The notes under the pieces were generated by a model. The model was not told the DNA's origin, made no database searches, and saw only the letters and a program-made list of their open reading frames with translations. Of a stretch of 64,000 bases of DNA, positions 52,565-61,715 are shown piece by piece. How positions within the stretch are numbered: position 1 is the stretch's first letter; every line of letters starts with the position of its first letter. This DNA is from Micavibrio sp. UBA6145 (GTDB lineage: Bacteria; Pseudomonadota; Alphaproteobacteria; Micavibrionales; UBA1664): positions 372,001-436,000 of the forward strand of contig DIUZ01000002.1 of the NCBI GenBank assembly GCA_002423205.1, written 5' to 3'. The translations under genes were made by a program, and so were the position numbers.

Positions 52565-52588
52565 TAATTTCAGGAATTACTGAAATTA
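52565..52588. promoter_or_regulatory. Palindromic operator upstream of the GbsR-type regulator
   Basis: Perfect inverted repeat TAATTTCAG-gaatta-CTGAAATTA, 9-bp arms with a 6-base spacer, ending 10 bases before the regulator ATG. Position and symmetry suit binding by a dimeric MarR/GbsR protein that controls itself and cydAB. Confidence 0.65.
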
Positions 52589-52598
52589 GGAAAAGCTC

Positions 52599-53177
52599 AT
52601 GGCTCTCCCACCGCTGATTGCTGATTTCGTCCTCCATTTCGGCGAGATGGGCAGCCGGTGGGGTATTAACCGGACCGTGGGGCAAATATATGCGCTGATC
52701 TACCTCTCCGAAAAACCCATAAACGCGGACGAAATCTGCGAGGCGCTGGGTTTTTCCCGCTCGAATGTCAGCATGGGGCTTAAAGAACTGGACTCGTGGG
52801 GGTTGGTGCGCATGCGCCATCTGCCCGGTGACCGCCGCGACCACTTCGCCGCCCCCGACGACATCTGGGAAATTGTCCGCACCCTTGCCGAACAGCGCCG
52901 CCGCCGTGAAATCGAACCGACGCTGACCATGCTCCGTGCCGCCGTGCTTGAAAACCCCGCCAGCACCGAAGAAAAATTTGCGCAAGGCCGCATGCGCGAA
53001 ATGCACACCCTGATCGAACTTTTGATGAGCTGGTACGAAGATATCCAGAAAATGGAAACCGAACGTCTGGTCAATCTGCTCAAGATGGGTGCGCGCGTCT
53101 ACAAACTCTACGAAATGAAAGACAAGCTTTTTGTCGTTAAAGGCGGCAAGAAGCAGAAGGAAAATGACAATGGCTGA
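52599..53177 (+). CDS. GbsR/MarR-type transcriptional regulator
   Basis: A 192-aa regulator. N-terminal winged helix: VGQIYALIYLSEKPINADEI, CEALGFSRSNVSMGLKELDS (recognition helix) and WGLVRMRHLPGDRRDHFAA (wing), then a helical dimerisation part. The GbsR pattern FGEMGSRWGINRTVGQIYAL at the start is clear. It overlaps cydA by 8 bases, so regulator and oxidase share one transcript behind the palindrome at 52565; control of the oxidase by this protein is inferred. Confidence 0.85.
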   Translation: MALPPLIADFVLHFGEMGSRWGINRTVGQIYALIYLSEKPINADEICEALGFSRSNVSMGLKELDSWGLVRMRHLPGDRRDHFAAPDDIWEIVRTLAEQRRRREIEPTLTMLRAAVLENPASTEEKFAQGRMREMHTLIELLMSWYEDIQKMETERLVNLLKMGARVYKLYEMKDKLFVVKGGKKQKENDNG

Positions 53178-54531
53178 TCTCGACCCCGTCATGCTTTCGC
53201 GCATCCAGTTTGCCGCGAACATCACCTTTCACATCCTGTTTCCCTCAATCACTATCGCTTTGGGCTGGGTCCTGCTGTTCTTTAAATCGCGTTACAATGC
53301 GGTGAAGGACCAGAAATGGATGGATGCCTATTTCTTCTGGACCAAGATTTTTGCGCTGTGCTTTGCACTGGGTGTTGTGAGCGGCATCACCATGTCGTTC
53401 CAGTTCGGTACCAACTGGCCGGGCTTCATGGAAACCGTCGGCAATATTGCAGGTCCATTGCTGGGATACGAGGTGCTGACCGCGTTTTTCCTTGAGGCGA
53501 CGTTCCTTGGTGTCATGCTGTTCGGATTCCGCCGGGTGCCCGGATGGGTTCATACGCTGGCGACATTCCTCGTCGCTTTCGGTACCACGCTATCCGCCTT
53601 CTGGATTATCGTGCTCAACAGCTGGATGCAGACACCGGACGGTTTCGTGATGATCAACGGACAGGCGCATGCCACCGACTGGTTCAAAATCATCTTCAAC
53701 CCGTCATTTCCGTACCGCCTGATCCACATGCTGCTGGCATCCGGGCTGACGGCAGCGTTTCTGGTGGCTGGTATATCGGCCTATCGCTGGCTGCGTGGTG
53801 ACCGCACAGCTTCCGTCATGGCCGCGCTCAAAACCGGTGTGTTTCTCGGCGCCATACTGATCCCGGTACAGATTTTCGTGGGCGACCTTCACGGTCTCAA
53901 CACACTGGAGCATCAGCCGCAGAAGGTGGCCGCCATGGAAGGGCTGTGGGATACGCAGGCCGGCGCCCCGCTGCTGCTCTTCGCGCTGCCCGACGAAAAG
54001 GCGCGCGAAAACAAATACGAAATCGCCCTGCCTAAAATGGCCAGCCTTATTCTCACGCATGATGCTCAGGGCACCGTGCGCGGCCTGAATGACTTTGAGG
54101 GCAATCACCCGCCTGTGCGGCCCGTATTCATGTCATTCCGTATCATGATCGGCACTGGCATACTTATGTTGGTGGCATCGTGGGCGGCGGGCATATCGCT
54201 CTTGCGCCGTAACGATATCACGCGCTGGCAGGGTTGGTTGTTGTCGGTCATGGCGTTTTCAGGCTGGGTCGCTACTGTCGCCGGCTGGTACGTCACCGAA
54301 GTCGGCCGCCAGCCCTGGCTGGTAACCGGCGTGCTAAAAACCGCCGATGCTATATCGCCGGTACCGGCACCCATGATCGGCATCAGCCTGACTTTGTACC
54401 TGTTGACCTATGCGTTCCTGATGGTCGCATTCATCAGTACCATTTATTACATGGCACGCAAGGCTGGGCAGGGTGGCCAACCGGCACCCGTCTCTTCAAC
54501 CGAAGCAATCGTCGAAGCAATCGAGAAATAG
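53170..54531 (+). CDS. cydA: Cytochrome bd-type quinol oxidase subunit I
   Basis: A 453-aa membrane protein with about nine spans. Heme ligand His21 in FHILFPS, FQFGTNWPGF, the quinol-binding GRQPW motif and a short Q-loop typical of CIO-type (cyanide-insensitive) oxidases. Reduces oxygen to water with electrons from quinol at low oxygen. ATG 53170 is preferred because AGAAGGAAAA is spaced about 9 bases; ATG 53164 is possible. Confidence 0.93.
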   Translation: MADLDPVMLSRIQFAANITFHILFPSITIALGWVLLFFKSRYNAVKDQKWMDAYFFWTKIFALCFALGVVSGITMSFQFGTNWPGFMETVGNIAGPLLGYEVLTAFFLEATFLGVMLFGFRRVPGWVHTLATFLVAFGTTLSAFWIIVLNSWMQTPDGFVMINGQAHATDWFKIIFNPSFPYRLIHMLLASGLTAAFLVAGISAYRWLRGDRTASVMAALKTGVFLGAILIPVQIFVGDLHGLNTLEHQPQKVAAMEGLWDTQAGAPLLLFALPDEKARENKYEIALPKMASLILTHDAQGTVRGLNDFEGNHPPVRPVFMSFRIMIGTGILMLVASWAAGISLLRRNDITRWQGWLLSVMAFSGWVATVAGWYVTEVGRQPWLVTGVLKTADAISPVPAPMIGISLTLYLLTYAFLMVAFISTIYYMARKAGQGGQPAPVSSTEAIVEAIEK

Positions 54532-54540
54532 GGGAAGCTC

Positions 54541-55548
54541 ATGGAAATTTTTTCAAACGGACAATGGCTCCCGCTGACCTTCGCCGCACTGATGGGGCTT
54601 TCGATGCTCATCTACGCGGTGCTGGATGGGTATGACCTTGGGGTTGGCGTTCTGATGAGGGGCGCGCCCGACGACGAAAAAGATATCATGATCAGTTCGA
54701 TCGGCCCATTCTGGGACGCCAATGAAACATGGCTGGTGCTGGGCGTCGGGCTGCTGCTGGTCGCATTTCCCATGGCTCACGGCATTATCCTGAGCAGCCT
54801 GTACCTGCCTGTGGCGCTGATGCTGATTGGTATAATCCTGCGCGGTGTTGCTTTCGACTTCCGTATGAAGGCCCGTGCCGAACACAAGCATGCCTGGAAT
54901 TTTGCGTTTTTCTTTGGCTCACTCATGGCCGCGTTCTCGCAAGGCTACATGGTCGGCTCATATATTCTGGGTTTTGATCATTCTGCATCCGGCATCGCGT
55001 TCTCCGTGCTGGTCGGATTGTGTCTTGTCGCCGCGTACTGCCTGATTGGTTCAGGCTGGCTCATCATGAAGACGCAAGGTGGGCTGCAACGCAAGGCTGT
55101 CCGTTGGGCGCGTCTGTCACTATGGGGGACGGTAACCGGCATCGGCTTGATCTCTCTGACCACACCGCTCGCCAGCGCGCGCATCTTCGACAAATGGTTC
55201 GCTATGCCCGGGCTGCTGTATCTTGCGCCTGTTCCCATTATCACGGGAATACTGCTTGTCATGCTGGAATATATTCTGCGTAAATTGCCGCTGGAAAACG
55301 ACCGCCTTTGCTGGGCACCCTTTGTCACGACTATCGGGATCTTCGTGCTGTGCTTTGTCGGTCTGGCTTACAGCTTTTATCCGTATATTGTGCCGGACCA
55401 GCTAAAGATTGTGGACGCAGCAAGCGCGCCGGAATCATTGATGATCCTCCTTGTGGGTGCGCTGATCGTCCTGCCGTGTCTGATTGGGTATACGTTTGTC
55501 GCTTACCGTATCTTCCACGGTAAGGCGACGGATCTTACATACGACTGA
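54541..55548 (+). CDS. cydB: Cytochrome bd-type quinol oxidase subunit II
   Basis: A 335-aa membrane protein with about eight spans. YAVLDGYDLGVGVLMRGAPD, DANETWLVLGVGLLLVAFP and RGVAFDFRMKA are the family core. Nine bases after cydA, with a GGGGAAGCTC ribosome region. No separate small CydX-like gene was seen behind it. Confidence 0.94.
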   Translation: MEIFSNGQWLPLTFAALMGLSMLIYAVLDGYDLGVGVLMRGAPDDEKDIMISSIGPFWDANETWLVLGVGLLLVAFPMAHGIILSSLYLPVALMLIGIILRGVAFDFRMKARAEHKHAWNFAFFFGSLMAAFSQGYMVGSYILGFDHSASGIAFSVLVGLCLVAAYCLIGSGWLIMKTQGGLQRKAVRWARLSLWGTVTGIGLISLTTPLASARIFDKWFAMPGLLYLAPVPIITGILLVMLEYILRKLPLENDRLCWAPFVTTIGIFVLCFVGLAYSFYPYIVPDQLKIVDAASAPESLMILLVGALIVLPCLIGYTFVAYRIFHGKATDLTYD

Positions 55549-55554
55549 TCGTAA

Positions 55555-56733
55555 TTACTTTTTGCCCTTGATCGGCAGCAGCATCGAGCGCTGGCCATGG
55601 GTGTCGGCGAACAGCTTCTTGCGGGCTGTTTCGCGGAATTCGTCCAGTACGATACGGCGGCCGCCGCGCTCGATATGCCAGAAGGTCCAGCCATTCATGG
55701 ACGGGGCTTCCATCATCTCGGCACCCATCTTGTGGATCGACTTGTGCGGGCCATCACCCTGCATCAGCAGACCATCGGCGCAGATCACGGCTTCAAAGCG
55801 CCCCATCTTGTCGGTGACACGCTCGCCAACCTTCAGCACGCCGGCTTCAATCACCTGCAATACGCTGACGCGCGGCTTCTCGCGCTTGGCGGCGAAGGGC
55901 ATGAAACCTTCCGGGCCTGTTTCCGGGTTGATCAGCTTGATACGGGCGGTTGCCGCCTTGATGTATTTGTCTTCGCGTTCAATGCCGATGAAATGACGGC
56001 CCAGTTTCTTGGCAACGGCGCCCGTGGTGCCGGAACCGAAGAAGGGGTCGAGGATCACATCGCCCGGACGCGACGTGGACAGCATGACGCGCTTGAGCAG
56101 TTCTTCCGGCTTCTGTGTTGAGTGGACTTTGTTGTCGTCGCTATCTGTCAAACGCTCGTCACCGCTGCAGATCGGGATGAACCAGTCGTCGGAGCGCATC
56201 TGCACGCCGTCATTCTGCTCTTTGAGGAATTCGTAGTGAAACGTGGCCTTGCTGTCTTTACCCTTGGTTGCCCAGATCAGGGTTTCATGCGCGTTGGTAA
56301 AGCGCGTGCCGCGGAAATTCGGCATCGGGTTGGCCTTGCGCCAGATGATATCGTTCTGGATCCAGAAGCCGGCATCCTGCATCGCGGTGCCGACGCGGAA
56401 GATGTTGTGGTACGAACCGATGACCCAGATCGCGCCGTCTTTCTTCAGGATGCGGCGCGCCTCGCGCAGCCAGGCGGTGGTGAAGCGGTCATAGGCTTCA
56501 AAGGACTCGTACTGGTCCCACGCATCGGTGACGGCGTCGACATGGGAATTGTCCGGACGGTGGAGATCGCCGCCCAATTGCATGTTGTACGGCGGGTCTG
56601 CGAAAATCATATCGATGGAATTGTCGGGGATGGATTGCATCATCGCTATGCAATCGCCTTTCAAAATCGTGTCGGTGACAAGCGACACATCCAGAGTTTT
56701 CGGCGACGCAATTTTGAGCGCTGATGACTTCAT
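55555..56733 (-). CDS. ccrM: Cell-cycle DNA adenine methyltransferase CcrM
   Basis: A 392-aa beta-class N6-adenine methyltransferase acting on GANTC. Catalytic motif DPPYN (46-50), then FFGSGTTGAVAKKLGRHFIG in the SAM site, and the C-terminal domain specific to CcrM with NGWTFWHIERGGRRIVLDEF. The N-terminus has about 20 more residues before the core than the Caulobacter protein. In alphaproteobacteria CcrM links replication to transcription; the promoter region here holds seven GANTC sites. rnhB lies on the same strand about 0.8 kb away, beyond the unknown divergent gene. Confidence 0.95.
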   Translation of the reverse strand: MKSSALKIASPKTLDVSLVTDTILKGDCIAMMQSIPDNSIDMIFADPPYNMQLGGDLHRPDNSHVDAVTDAWDQYESFEAYDRFTTAWLREARRILKKDGAIWVIGSYHNIFRVGTAMQDAGFWIQNDIIWRKANPMPNFRGTRFTNAHETLIWATKGKDSKATFHYEFLKEQNDGVQMRSDDWFIPICSGDERLTDSDDNKVHSTQKPEELLKRVMLSTSRPGDVILDPFFGSGTTGAVAKKLGRHFIGIEREDKYIKAATARIKLINPETGPEGFMPFAAKREKPRVSVLQVIEAGVLKVGERVTDKMGRFEAVICADGLLMQGDGPHKSIHKMGAEMMEAPSMNGWTFWHIERGGRRIVLDEFRETARKKLFADTHGQRSMLLPIKGKK

Positions 56734-56751
56734 TAACTTCCCCTGTTTTTT

Positions 56752-56864
56752 GATTCGTTACCAAAGCCACAAGGCGATTCGTTCGTCAACTAAAAAAGAT
56801 AAAAGAGTCAATTGAATCAAAGAGATTCAGGTTAGAAAGATGAGTCAAATCAATGATTTGACTC
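56752..56864. promoter_or_regulatory. GANTC cluster with palindrome upstream of ccrM
   Basis: Seven GANTC sites lie in 113 bases: 56752, 56776, 56805, 56814, 56824, 56842 and 56860. The last two form the outer ends of a perfect inverted repeat (GAGTCAAATCA and TGATTTGACTC around one base, 56842-56864). The interval sits between ccrM and the divergent 154-aa gene, so methylation can act on both promoters. Confidence 0.8.
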
Positions 56865-56931
56865 CCAAATCCGGGGTCATGGATTTTTCGCGATTAATCT
56901 GGTCTTTAGCCTTTTCGGGTACAATACGCCC

Positions 56932-57396
56932 ATGACGCTGACACAAAGAAGCTTTGGTCGCCGCGACGACCGCTTTGCATCCATCACCGCTTATTACCGT
57001 GATGGCCAGATGGTCGCTGTCAAAATCCCCAATGCAGGCAACGCGGGCTCCACGTATTACCGGCAAACAGATTTGCTCGAAGGTGTTCTGCACCTGATTG
57101 ATCGCGACGACCGCGAGCTGAACGTATCAAGCGGCAGTCATTCTGCGACACTGGCCAATGGTATCCGGGCCACGCATAACGATTTGTGCCATGCCTTTAA
57201 GGTTTGTGCCGAAGACCACAGATACGACACGGCAACGCCGGAAGGCCTGATCAATGCATTATCGTCCGTGCATCGCAAACTCACGGAAGATGGTCTGCAA
57301 TTGCAGGCATCTGACCCGCTGGTGCGCGAAATTAAGGCGCAGAAAAAAGACAGTCTGGCGGAACAGCGTATTCAGCACCCGACACACGCGATCTGA
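56932..57396 (+). CDS. Hypothetical protein, 154 aa
   Basis: Not recognised. Mixed alpha/beta composition, charged (RRDDRFASITAYYRDGQMVA, then YYRQTDLLEGVLHLIDRDDR), no signal peptide or membrane span, one helical stretch at about 85-125. It is divergent from ccrM and shares the GANTC-rich region, so it could be a CcrM-controlled gene. Start ATG 56932 follows a possible -10 box (TACAAT). Confidence 0.6.
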   Translation: MTLTQRSFGRRDDRFASITAYYRDGQMVAVKIPNAGNAGSTYYRQTDLLEGVLHLIDRDDRELNVSSGSHSATLANGIRATHNDLCHAFKVCAEDHRYDTATPEGLINALSSVHRKLTEDGLQLQASDPLVREIKAQKKDSLAEQRIQHPTHAI

Positions 57397-57451
57397 TTAT
57401 CTCTTCGGAATAAGTTCGCCAAGTATCATTAAAACGCGATCAGGAAGTATT

Positions 57452-58087
57452 TTATGCGCTCTGCTTTTTCAGGGGCTGGGGCAGACGCTCGCGCACGGGC
57501 GCAAAGCTCTGGCGGTGATGTATGCAGGGTCCATGTTCGCGCAGCGCATTCATGTGGTCCGGCGTACCGTAACCCATATTGCTCTCCCACCCATATTGCG
57601 GGTGCTCATGTGCCAACTGGCGCATGATGCGGTCTCGTGTGACTTTGGCCAGAATGGACGCGCATGCGATGGAATATGATTTGTCGTCACCGCTGACAAT
57701 GGTCACGACGTTGTGATTTTCCAGCCCACGCGGGCGGCGGTTGCCGTCCACCAGGAAAGTGCCGACAGGCACGTTGAATGCCAGTGACATGGAATCCGTG
57801 GCGCGGCACATGGCCAGGAACGTCGCCTGCAGGATGTTGATCTGGTCGATCTCCTCAACATCCGCAACCGCGATACCAAAGGCGCAGTGACGTGTGATCT
57901 CGGTGAACAGGGCTTCACGCGTCAGATGGTCCAGTTTCTTGCTGTCCTTCACCTTTTTAAGCGCGGGGAATTTTTCCGGGATATGCACGCACGCGGCGAC
58001 CACCGGGCCGGCCAGTGGCCCGCGTCCGGCTTCATCGATACCGGCAACGGGGCCGGTATGTTTGCGTTCAATCAGGAAACTAGGCAT
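57452..58087 (-). CDS. rnhB: Ribonuclease HII
   Basis: A 211-aa RNase that cuts the RNA strand of RNA-DNA hybrids and single ribonucleotides in DNA. Catalytic acids fit: GIDEAGRGPLAGPVVAA, then the SIACASILAKVTRD region and MGYGTPDHMNAL with its Asp. Its start overlaps the pepN stop by 8 bases, and ccrM is its usual neighbour. Confidence 0.95.
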   Translation of the reverse strand: MPSFLIERKHTGPVAGIDEAGRGPLAGPVVAACVHIPEKFPALKKVKDSKKLDHLTREALFTEITRHCAFGIAVADVEEIDQINILQATFLAMCRATDSMSLAFNVPVGTFLVDGNRRPRGLENHNVVTIVSGDDKSYSIACASILAKVTRDRIMRQLAHEHPQYGWESNMGYGTPDHMNALREHGPCIHHRQSFAPVRERLPQPLKKQSA

Positions 58088-60692
58088 TTAGCGTCTTGCT
58101 CACGACTTCGTAGACATCCGGCGACAGATTGCCGGAATTCAGAATCCGTTCCAGTTGCAGTTTCATTTTTGAAGCCAGTGCCGGGACAAATGTTTTCCAC
58201 GGGCGCATGGGCGTCATCAGGCGTGCGGCAACGGCGGGGTTAATGCCATTCAGCTTGATGACGGCATCCGCCACAAGCGCATAACCATCACCCGATGGAT
58301 CGTGGAAACCCGTCATGTTGCGCATTGCATACGCACCAAACAGCGACCGCACACGGTTCGGATTGGTCCATGTGAATGCCGGGTGGTTCATCAGCGATTG
58401 CACGTCATGCACAATGCGCGTGCGCGTGGCACCCGCCTGCAGGCTGAACCATTTATCGACAACCAGTGCGTGATCTTTGAACTGGTGATAAAAATTGTTG
58501 ATCAGCTCGTCCCGCTCATGACCTTCCATCCATGCAATGGCACGAAGTGCGCCAAGGCGTTCGGTCATGGTTTGTGCGCCCGCAACCTGGTCCCTGGCCA
58601 GTTGCAGACCCAGCCCGGCATCACCCTTGGCCAGAAGGTCCAGCGCGGTGTTGCGCAAGGCGCGGCGCGCGACGGCATCCGGCGACAGGCTGAATGCGCC
58701 GGTCACAGCATTGTCTTTGTACAGCGCCAGCAATTTGTCTTTCAGCTTGCTGCCGATCAGGTGTTCCAGATGTTCGCGCGCCTTGTGAATAGCGGCGGGG
58801 TCTGTGGGTTGGTGCGCCGCCGCGATGATAGAATCCTCGGGCAGGGCCAGCATGCGTTCCAGCAATGCCTTCTTTTTATCGCGCATAAGGTCGATCATGT
58901 TGCCAAGCGCGGCGATCAGATCGTCTTCCGGCTGCGGCGCAGAAAGATTGCGTGCAAACGCCTTCATCATCAGCGCCTGACCAGCATCCCAGCGGTTGAT
59001 GCCGTCGGAATCATGAACCATGCGGAAGCGTAAGTCATCTTCCGATACGTCCATGTCGAGAATGACGGGCGCTGAAAAGCCGCGGAATAAAGATGGCACC
59101 GGCTTCGCGCCGATATTTTCAAACGTGAAAGTCTGGGTGCCTTCGCGCAGCTCGACGATCTGGTTCGCCATGTCTTCGCCGTTCGGACCGATAAGACCGA
59201 TGGCGACGGGGATATGTTGCGGCTTCTTGTTCGTCTGGCCGGGCGTATCTGGCAGGGTTTGTTTGAGCGTTAACGCATAGGTTTTTTTATCGGCATCATA
59301 GACACCGGATGCATGCACCGTCGGCGTACCGGCCTGGTGATACCACAGCATGAACTGGCTGAAATCGCGGCCTGATGCATCTTCCATGCATTTGACAAAG
59401 TTTTCACACGTGGCGGCGTCGCCGTCATGACGGCTGAAATACAGATCCGACGCCTCGCGGAATTTCTGCGGCCCCAGCAACGTGTGCAGCATGCGAATGA
59501 TCTCGCCGCCTTTTTCATACACCGTCATGGTATAGAAATTTGAAATCTCGATATAGTTGTCCGGGCGCACGGGATGCGCCATCGGGCTGGCATCTTCCGG
59601 GAACTGCATGGTGCGGACAAGGTTAACCTCGTCAATGCGCTCAACTTCTGCATCGAACATTGCCTGACCGAACTGGTTCTCACGAAAAACCGTGAACCCT
59701 TCTTTCAGGGATAACTGGAACCAGTCACGGCAGGTAACGCGGTTGCCAGACCAGTTGTGAAAATATTCGTGTCCGACGATACGGCGGATATCCAGGAATT
59801 CCTTGTCCGTCGAAAGGTCGGGGCGGGTCAGGATGCGCGACGTGTTGAAGATGTTCAGCGACTTGTTTTCCATCGCGCCGAAATTGAAATCACCGACCGC
59901 CACGATGTTGAAAATGTTCAGATCGTATTCACGGCCATACGCCACTTCATCCCATTTCATCGACTGGATCAGAGATTCCATGCCCCAGCCCGCCTGGTCG
60001 ATATCGGACGGACGCGTATAGATGCGCAGCGTCACATCGCGGCCCATCATGGTTTTGAACTGGCTTTCAATATGCGCAAGCGGCCCCGCGACCAGTGCGA
60101 ACAGGTATGCGGGTTTCTTGAACGGGTCTTCCCAGACCGCGTAATGACGCTCTTCGGGCAGATCGCCGCTGTCGATCAGGTTGCCGTTGGCCAGCAGGAT
60201 GGGCAGGGATTTTTTGTCGGCTTCAATACGCACGACAAACGTCGTCATCACATCCGGACGGTCAGGATAATAGGTAATGCGGCGGAAGCCCTCGGACTCG
60301 CACTGGGTGCAGTACAGGTCGGCGGATTTATAAAGACCTTCCAGCGTCGTGTTGGTTTCCGGCACGATTTCGGTTTCGAATGTCAGGACGAAGGGCTGGT
60401 CCGTGGGACAGGGCATGACAAAACCTTCACGCGACAGGCGGTACCGGTCGGTGGAGATTTCGACATTGTCGATCAGGACGCGGTGCACCTTCTGCCCGTG
60501 GCCGTGCAGCTCAAGTTCAGGCGCGACGCCGGGGCCGCTTTTCAGTGCATAGGTGACATTGGATGTGACCAGCGTTTTGCCGTCGAAAATGCGGAAGGTG
60601 ATATCCACCCCTTTCACCAGATACGGGAAGGGCGTGTAATCTTTGAGGTACGTTGTCTTGTGCGGGGCGGCGGGGGCGTTTTCAGTTTTCAT
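58080..60692 (-). CDS. pepN: Aminopeptidase N
   Basis: An 870-aa M1 metallo-aminopeptidase removing N-terminal residues from peptides. Exopeptidase motif GAMEN, zinc motif HEYFHNW with the downstream Glu in SLKEGFTVFREN, and the catalytic Tyr region NFYTMTVYEKG. C-terminal Ig-like and helical domains complete the family length. No signal peptide, so it is cytoplasmic. Confidence 0.95.
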   Translation of the reverse strand: MKTENAPAAPHKTTYLKDYTPFPYLVKGVDITFRIFDGKTLVTSNVTYALKSGPGVAPELELHGHGQKVHRVLIDNVEISTDRYRLSREGFVMPCPTDQPFVLTFETEIVPETNTTLEGLYKSADLYCTQCESEGFRRITYYPDRPDVMTTFVVRIEADKKSLPILLANGNLIDSGDLPEERHYAVWEDPFKKPAYLFALVAGPLAHIESQFKTMMGRDVTLRIYTRPSDIDQAGWGMESLIQSMKWDEVAYGREYDLNIFNIVAVGDFNFGAMENKSLNIFNTSRILTRPDLSTDKEFLDIRRIVGHEYFHNWSGNRVTCRDWFQLSLKEGFTVFRENQFGQAMFDAEVERIDEVNLVRTMQFPEDASPMAHPVRPDNYIEISNFYTMTVYEKGGEIIRMLHTLLGPQKFREASDLYFSRHDGDAATCENFVKCMEDASGRDFSQFMLWYHQAGTPTVHASGVYDADKKTYALTLKQTLPDTPGQTNKKPQHIPVAIGLIGPNGEDMANQIVELREGTQTFTFENIGAKPVPSLFRGFSAPVILDMDVSEDDLRFRMVHDSDGINRWDAGQALMMKAFARNLSAPQPEDDLIAALGNMIDLMRDKKKALLERMLALPEDSIIAAAHQPTDPAAIHKAREHLEHLIGSKLKDKLLALYKDNAVTGAFSLSPDAVARRALRNTALDLLAKGDAGLGLQLARDQVAGAQTMTERLGALRAIAWMEGHERDELINNFYHQFKDHALVVDKWFSLQAGATRTRIVHDVQSLMNHPAFTWTNPNRVRSLFGAYAMRNMTGFHDPSGDGYALVADAVIKLNGINPAVAARLMTPMRPWKTFVPALASKMKLQLERILNSGNLSPDVYEVVSKTLNA

Positions 60693-60719
60693 ACCGACAA
60701 CGATACCGCCTTGGGAAAC

Positions 60720-61715
60720 CTAGGCAATACCCAAAAGCCGGATAAGCCCGTATGCCATGAGGGCCAAGGCCGCCAGCGACAGGATGACGGTCAGGCTGAC
60801 ACGCGGCCCCGCCTTGGCAACGGCCCGCCAGTCGCATTGCAGACCAAGCCCCGCCATGGCCGCAATGGCCAGATAGCCGGATGCGCTGCCCATCCATGCC
60901 GATACATGCGCCGGGATAAGCCCGATTGAATTAACCCCCATCAGGATGACAAAGGCGCTGATAAACCACGGCACGGCCTTCGCAAGGGAAAACGGCGGCG
61001 TCATACGCCCGATGCTCAGGGCCAGAATGACAGGCCCCAGCATAAGCACGCGCAGCAGCTTGGTAACCGTGCCCATATGAACGGCGGCAATGCCACCCGG
61101 CGCGGCCGCCGCCAGAACCTGCGGCACGGCATAGACCGTAAGCCCCGCCAGCACGCCGTATTGCGTGGCCGTCATCGCCGATAGCGCCAGCGGCAGGACA
61201 AGCACCGTGGCAAGGCCCACAAGGGCGGTAAATGCGATGGCCGATGCGACTTCCGCCGCCGTGGCACCGATAACGGGTGCCGTGGCCGCAATGGCCGAGT
61301 TACCGCAAATAGCATTGCCGCATGCCGCCAGAAGCGACACACGCGGTGCCACACCCAGCATCCGGCCAATGCCGTATGACACGCCGATAGCTACGGGGAC
61401 AAACACCGCAATACCCAAAACCAGAAGCCAGCCATATTCGATGATCACGCCAATGCTGATCGTGGCGCCGAGCAGGGCGACCGCAATCTCGAGCAATGTT
61501 TTTGCGCTGTACGATATGCCGGGTTCGAACATCGACCCGGGCGTCCACACAACGCGGATCAATGCCCCGATCAGGATGGAAAGCACCAGCGGCTCAAACC
61601 ACACGCGGCCGTAATAGGCCTGCGCCTGCACGCCCAGAAGCGCGAGCACAGAAATCAGGCTGCAAGCCTCGATGCCCGGAAGAAGGATAAAAGATTTACG
61701 AAGCGAAAATGACAT
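60720..61715 (-). CDS. YeiH-family putative sulfate exporter
   Basis: A 331-aa UPF0324/YeiH membrane protein with about ten spans. Recognised by [40 protein letters not shown] (the conserved CGxSAI-like loop) and [16 protein letters not shown]. Family members are proposed anion (sulfite/sulfate) exporters; evidence is weak and substrate uncertain. Its ATG lies 20 bases inside the obgE end, an unusually long overlap suggesting coupling. Confidence 0.85.
   Translation of the reverse strand: MSFSLRKSFILLPGIEACSLISVLALLGVQAQAYYGRVWFEPLVLSILIGALIRVVWTPGSMFEPGISYSAKTLLEIAVALLGATISIGVIIEYGWLLVLGIAVFVPVAIGVSYGIGRMLGVAPRVSLLAACGNAICGNSAIAATAPVIGATAAEVASAIAFTALVGLATVLVLPLALSAMTATQYGVLAGLTVYAVPQVLAAAAPGGIAAVHMGTVTKLLRVLMLGPVILALSIGRMTPPFSLAKAVPWFISAFVILMGVNSIGLIPAHVSAWMGSASGYLAIAAMAGLGLQCDWRAVAKAGPRVSLTVILSLAALALMAYGLIRLLGIA

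Noticed and set aside
59757..60929. Long open frame antisense to pepN
   Set aside because: Overlaps the conserved aminopeptidase; no family signature.
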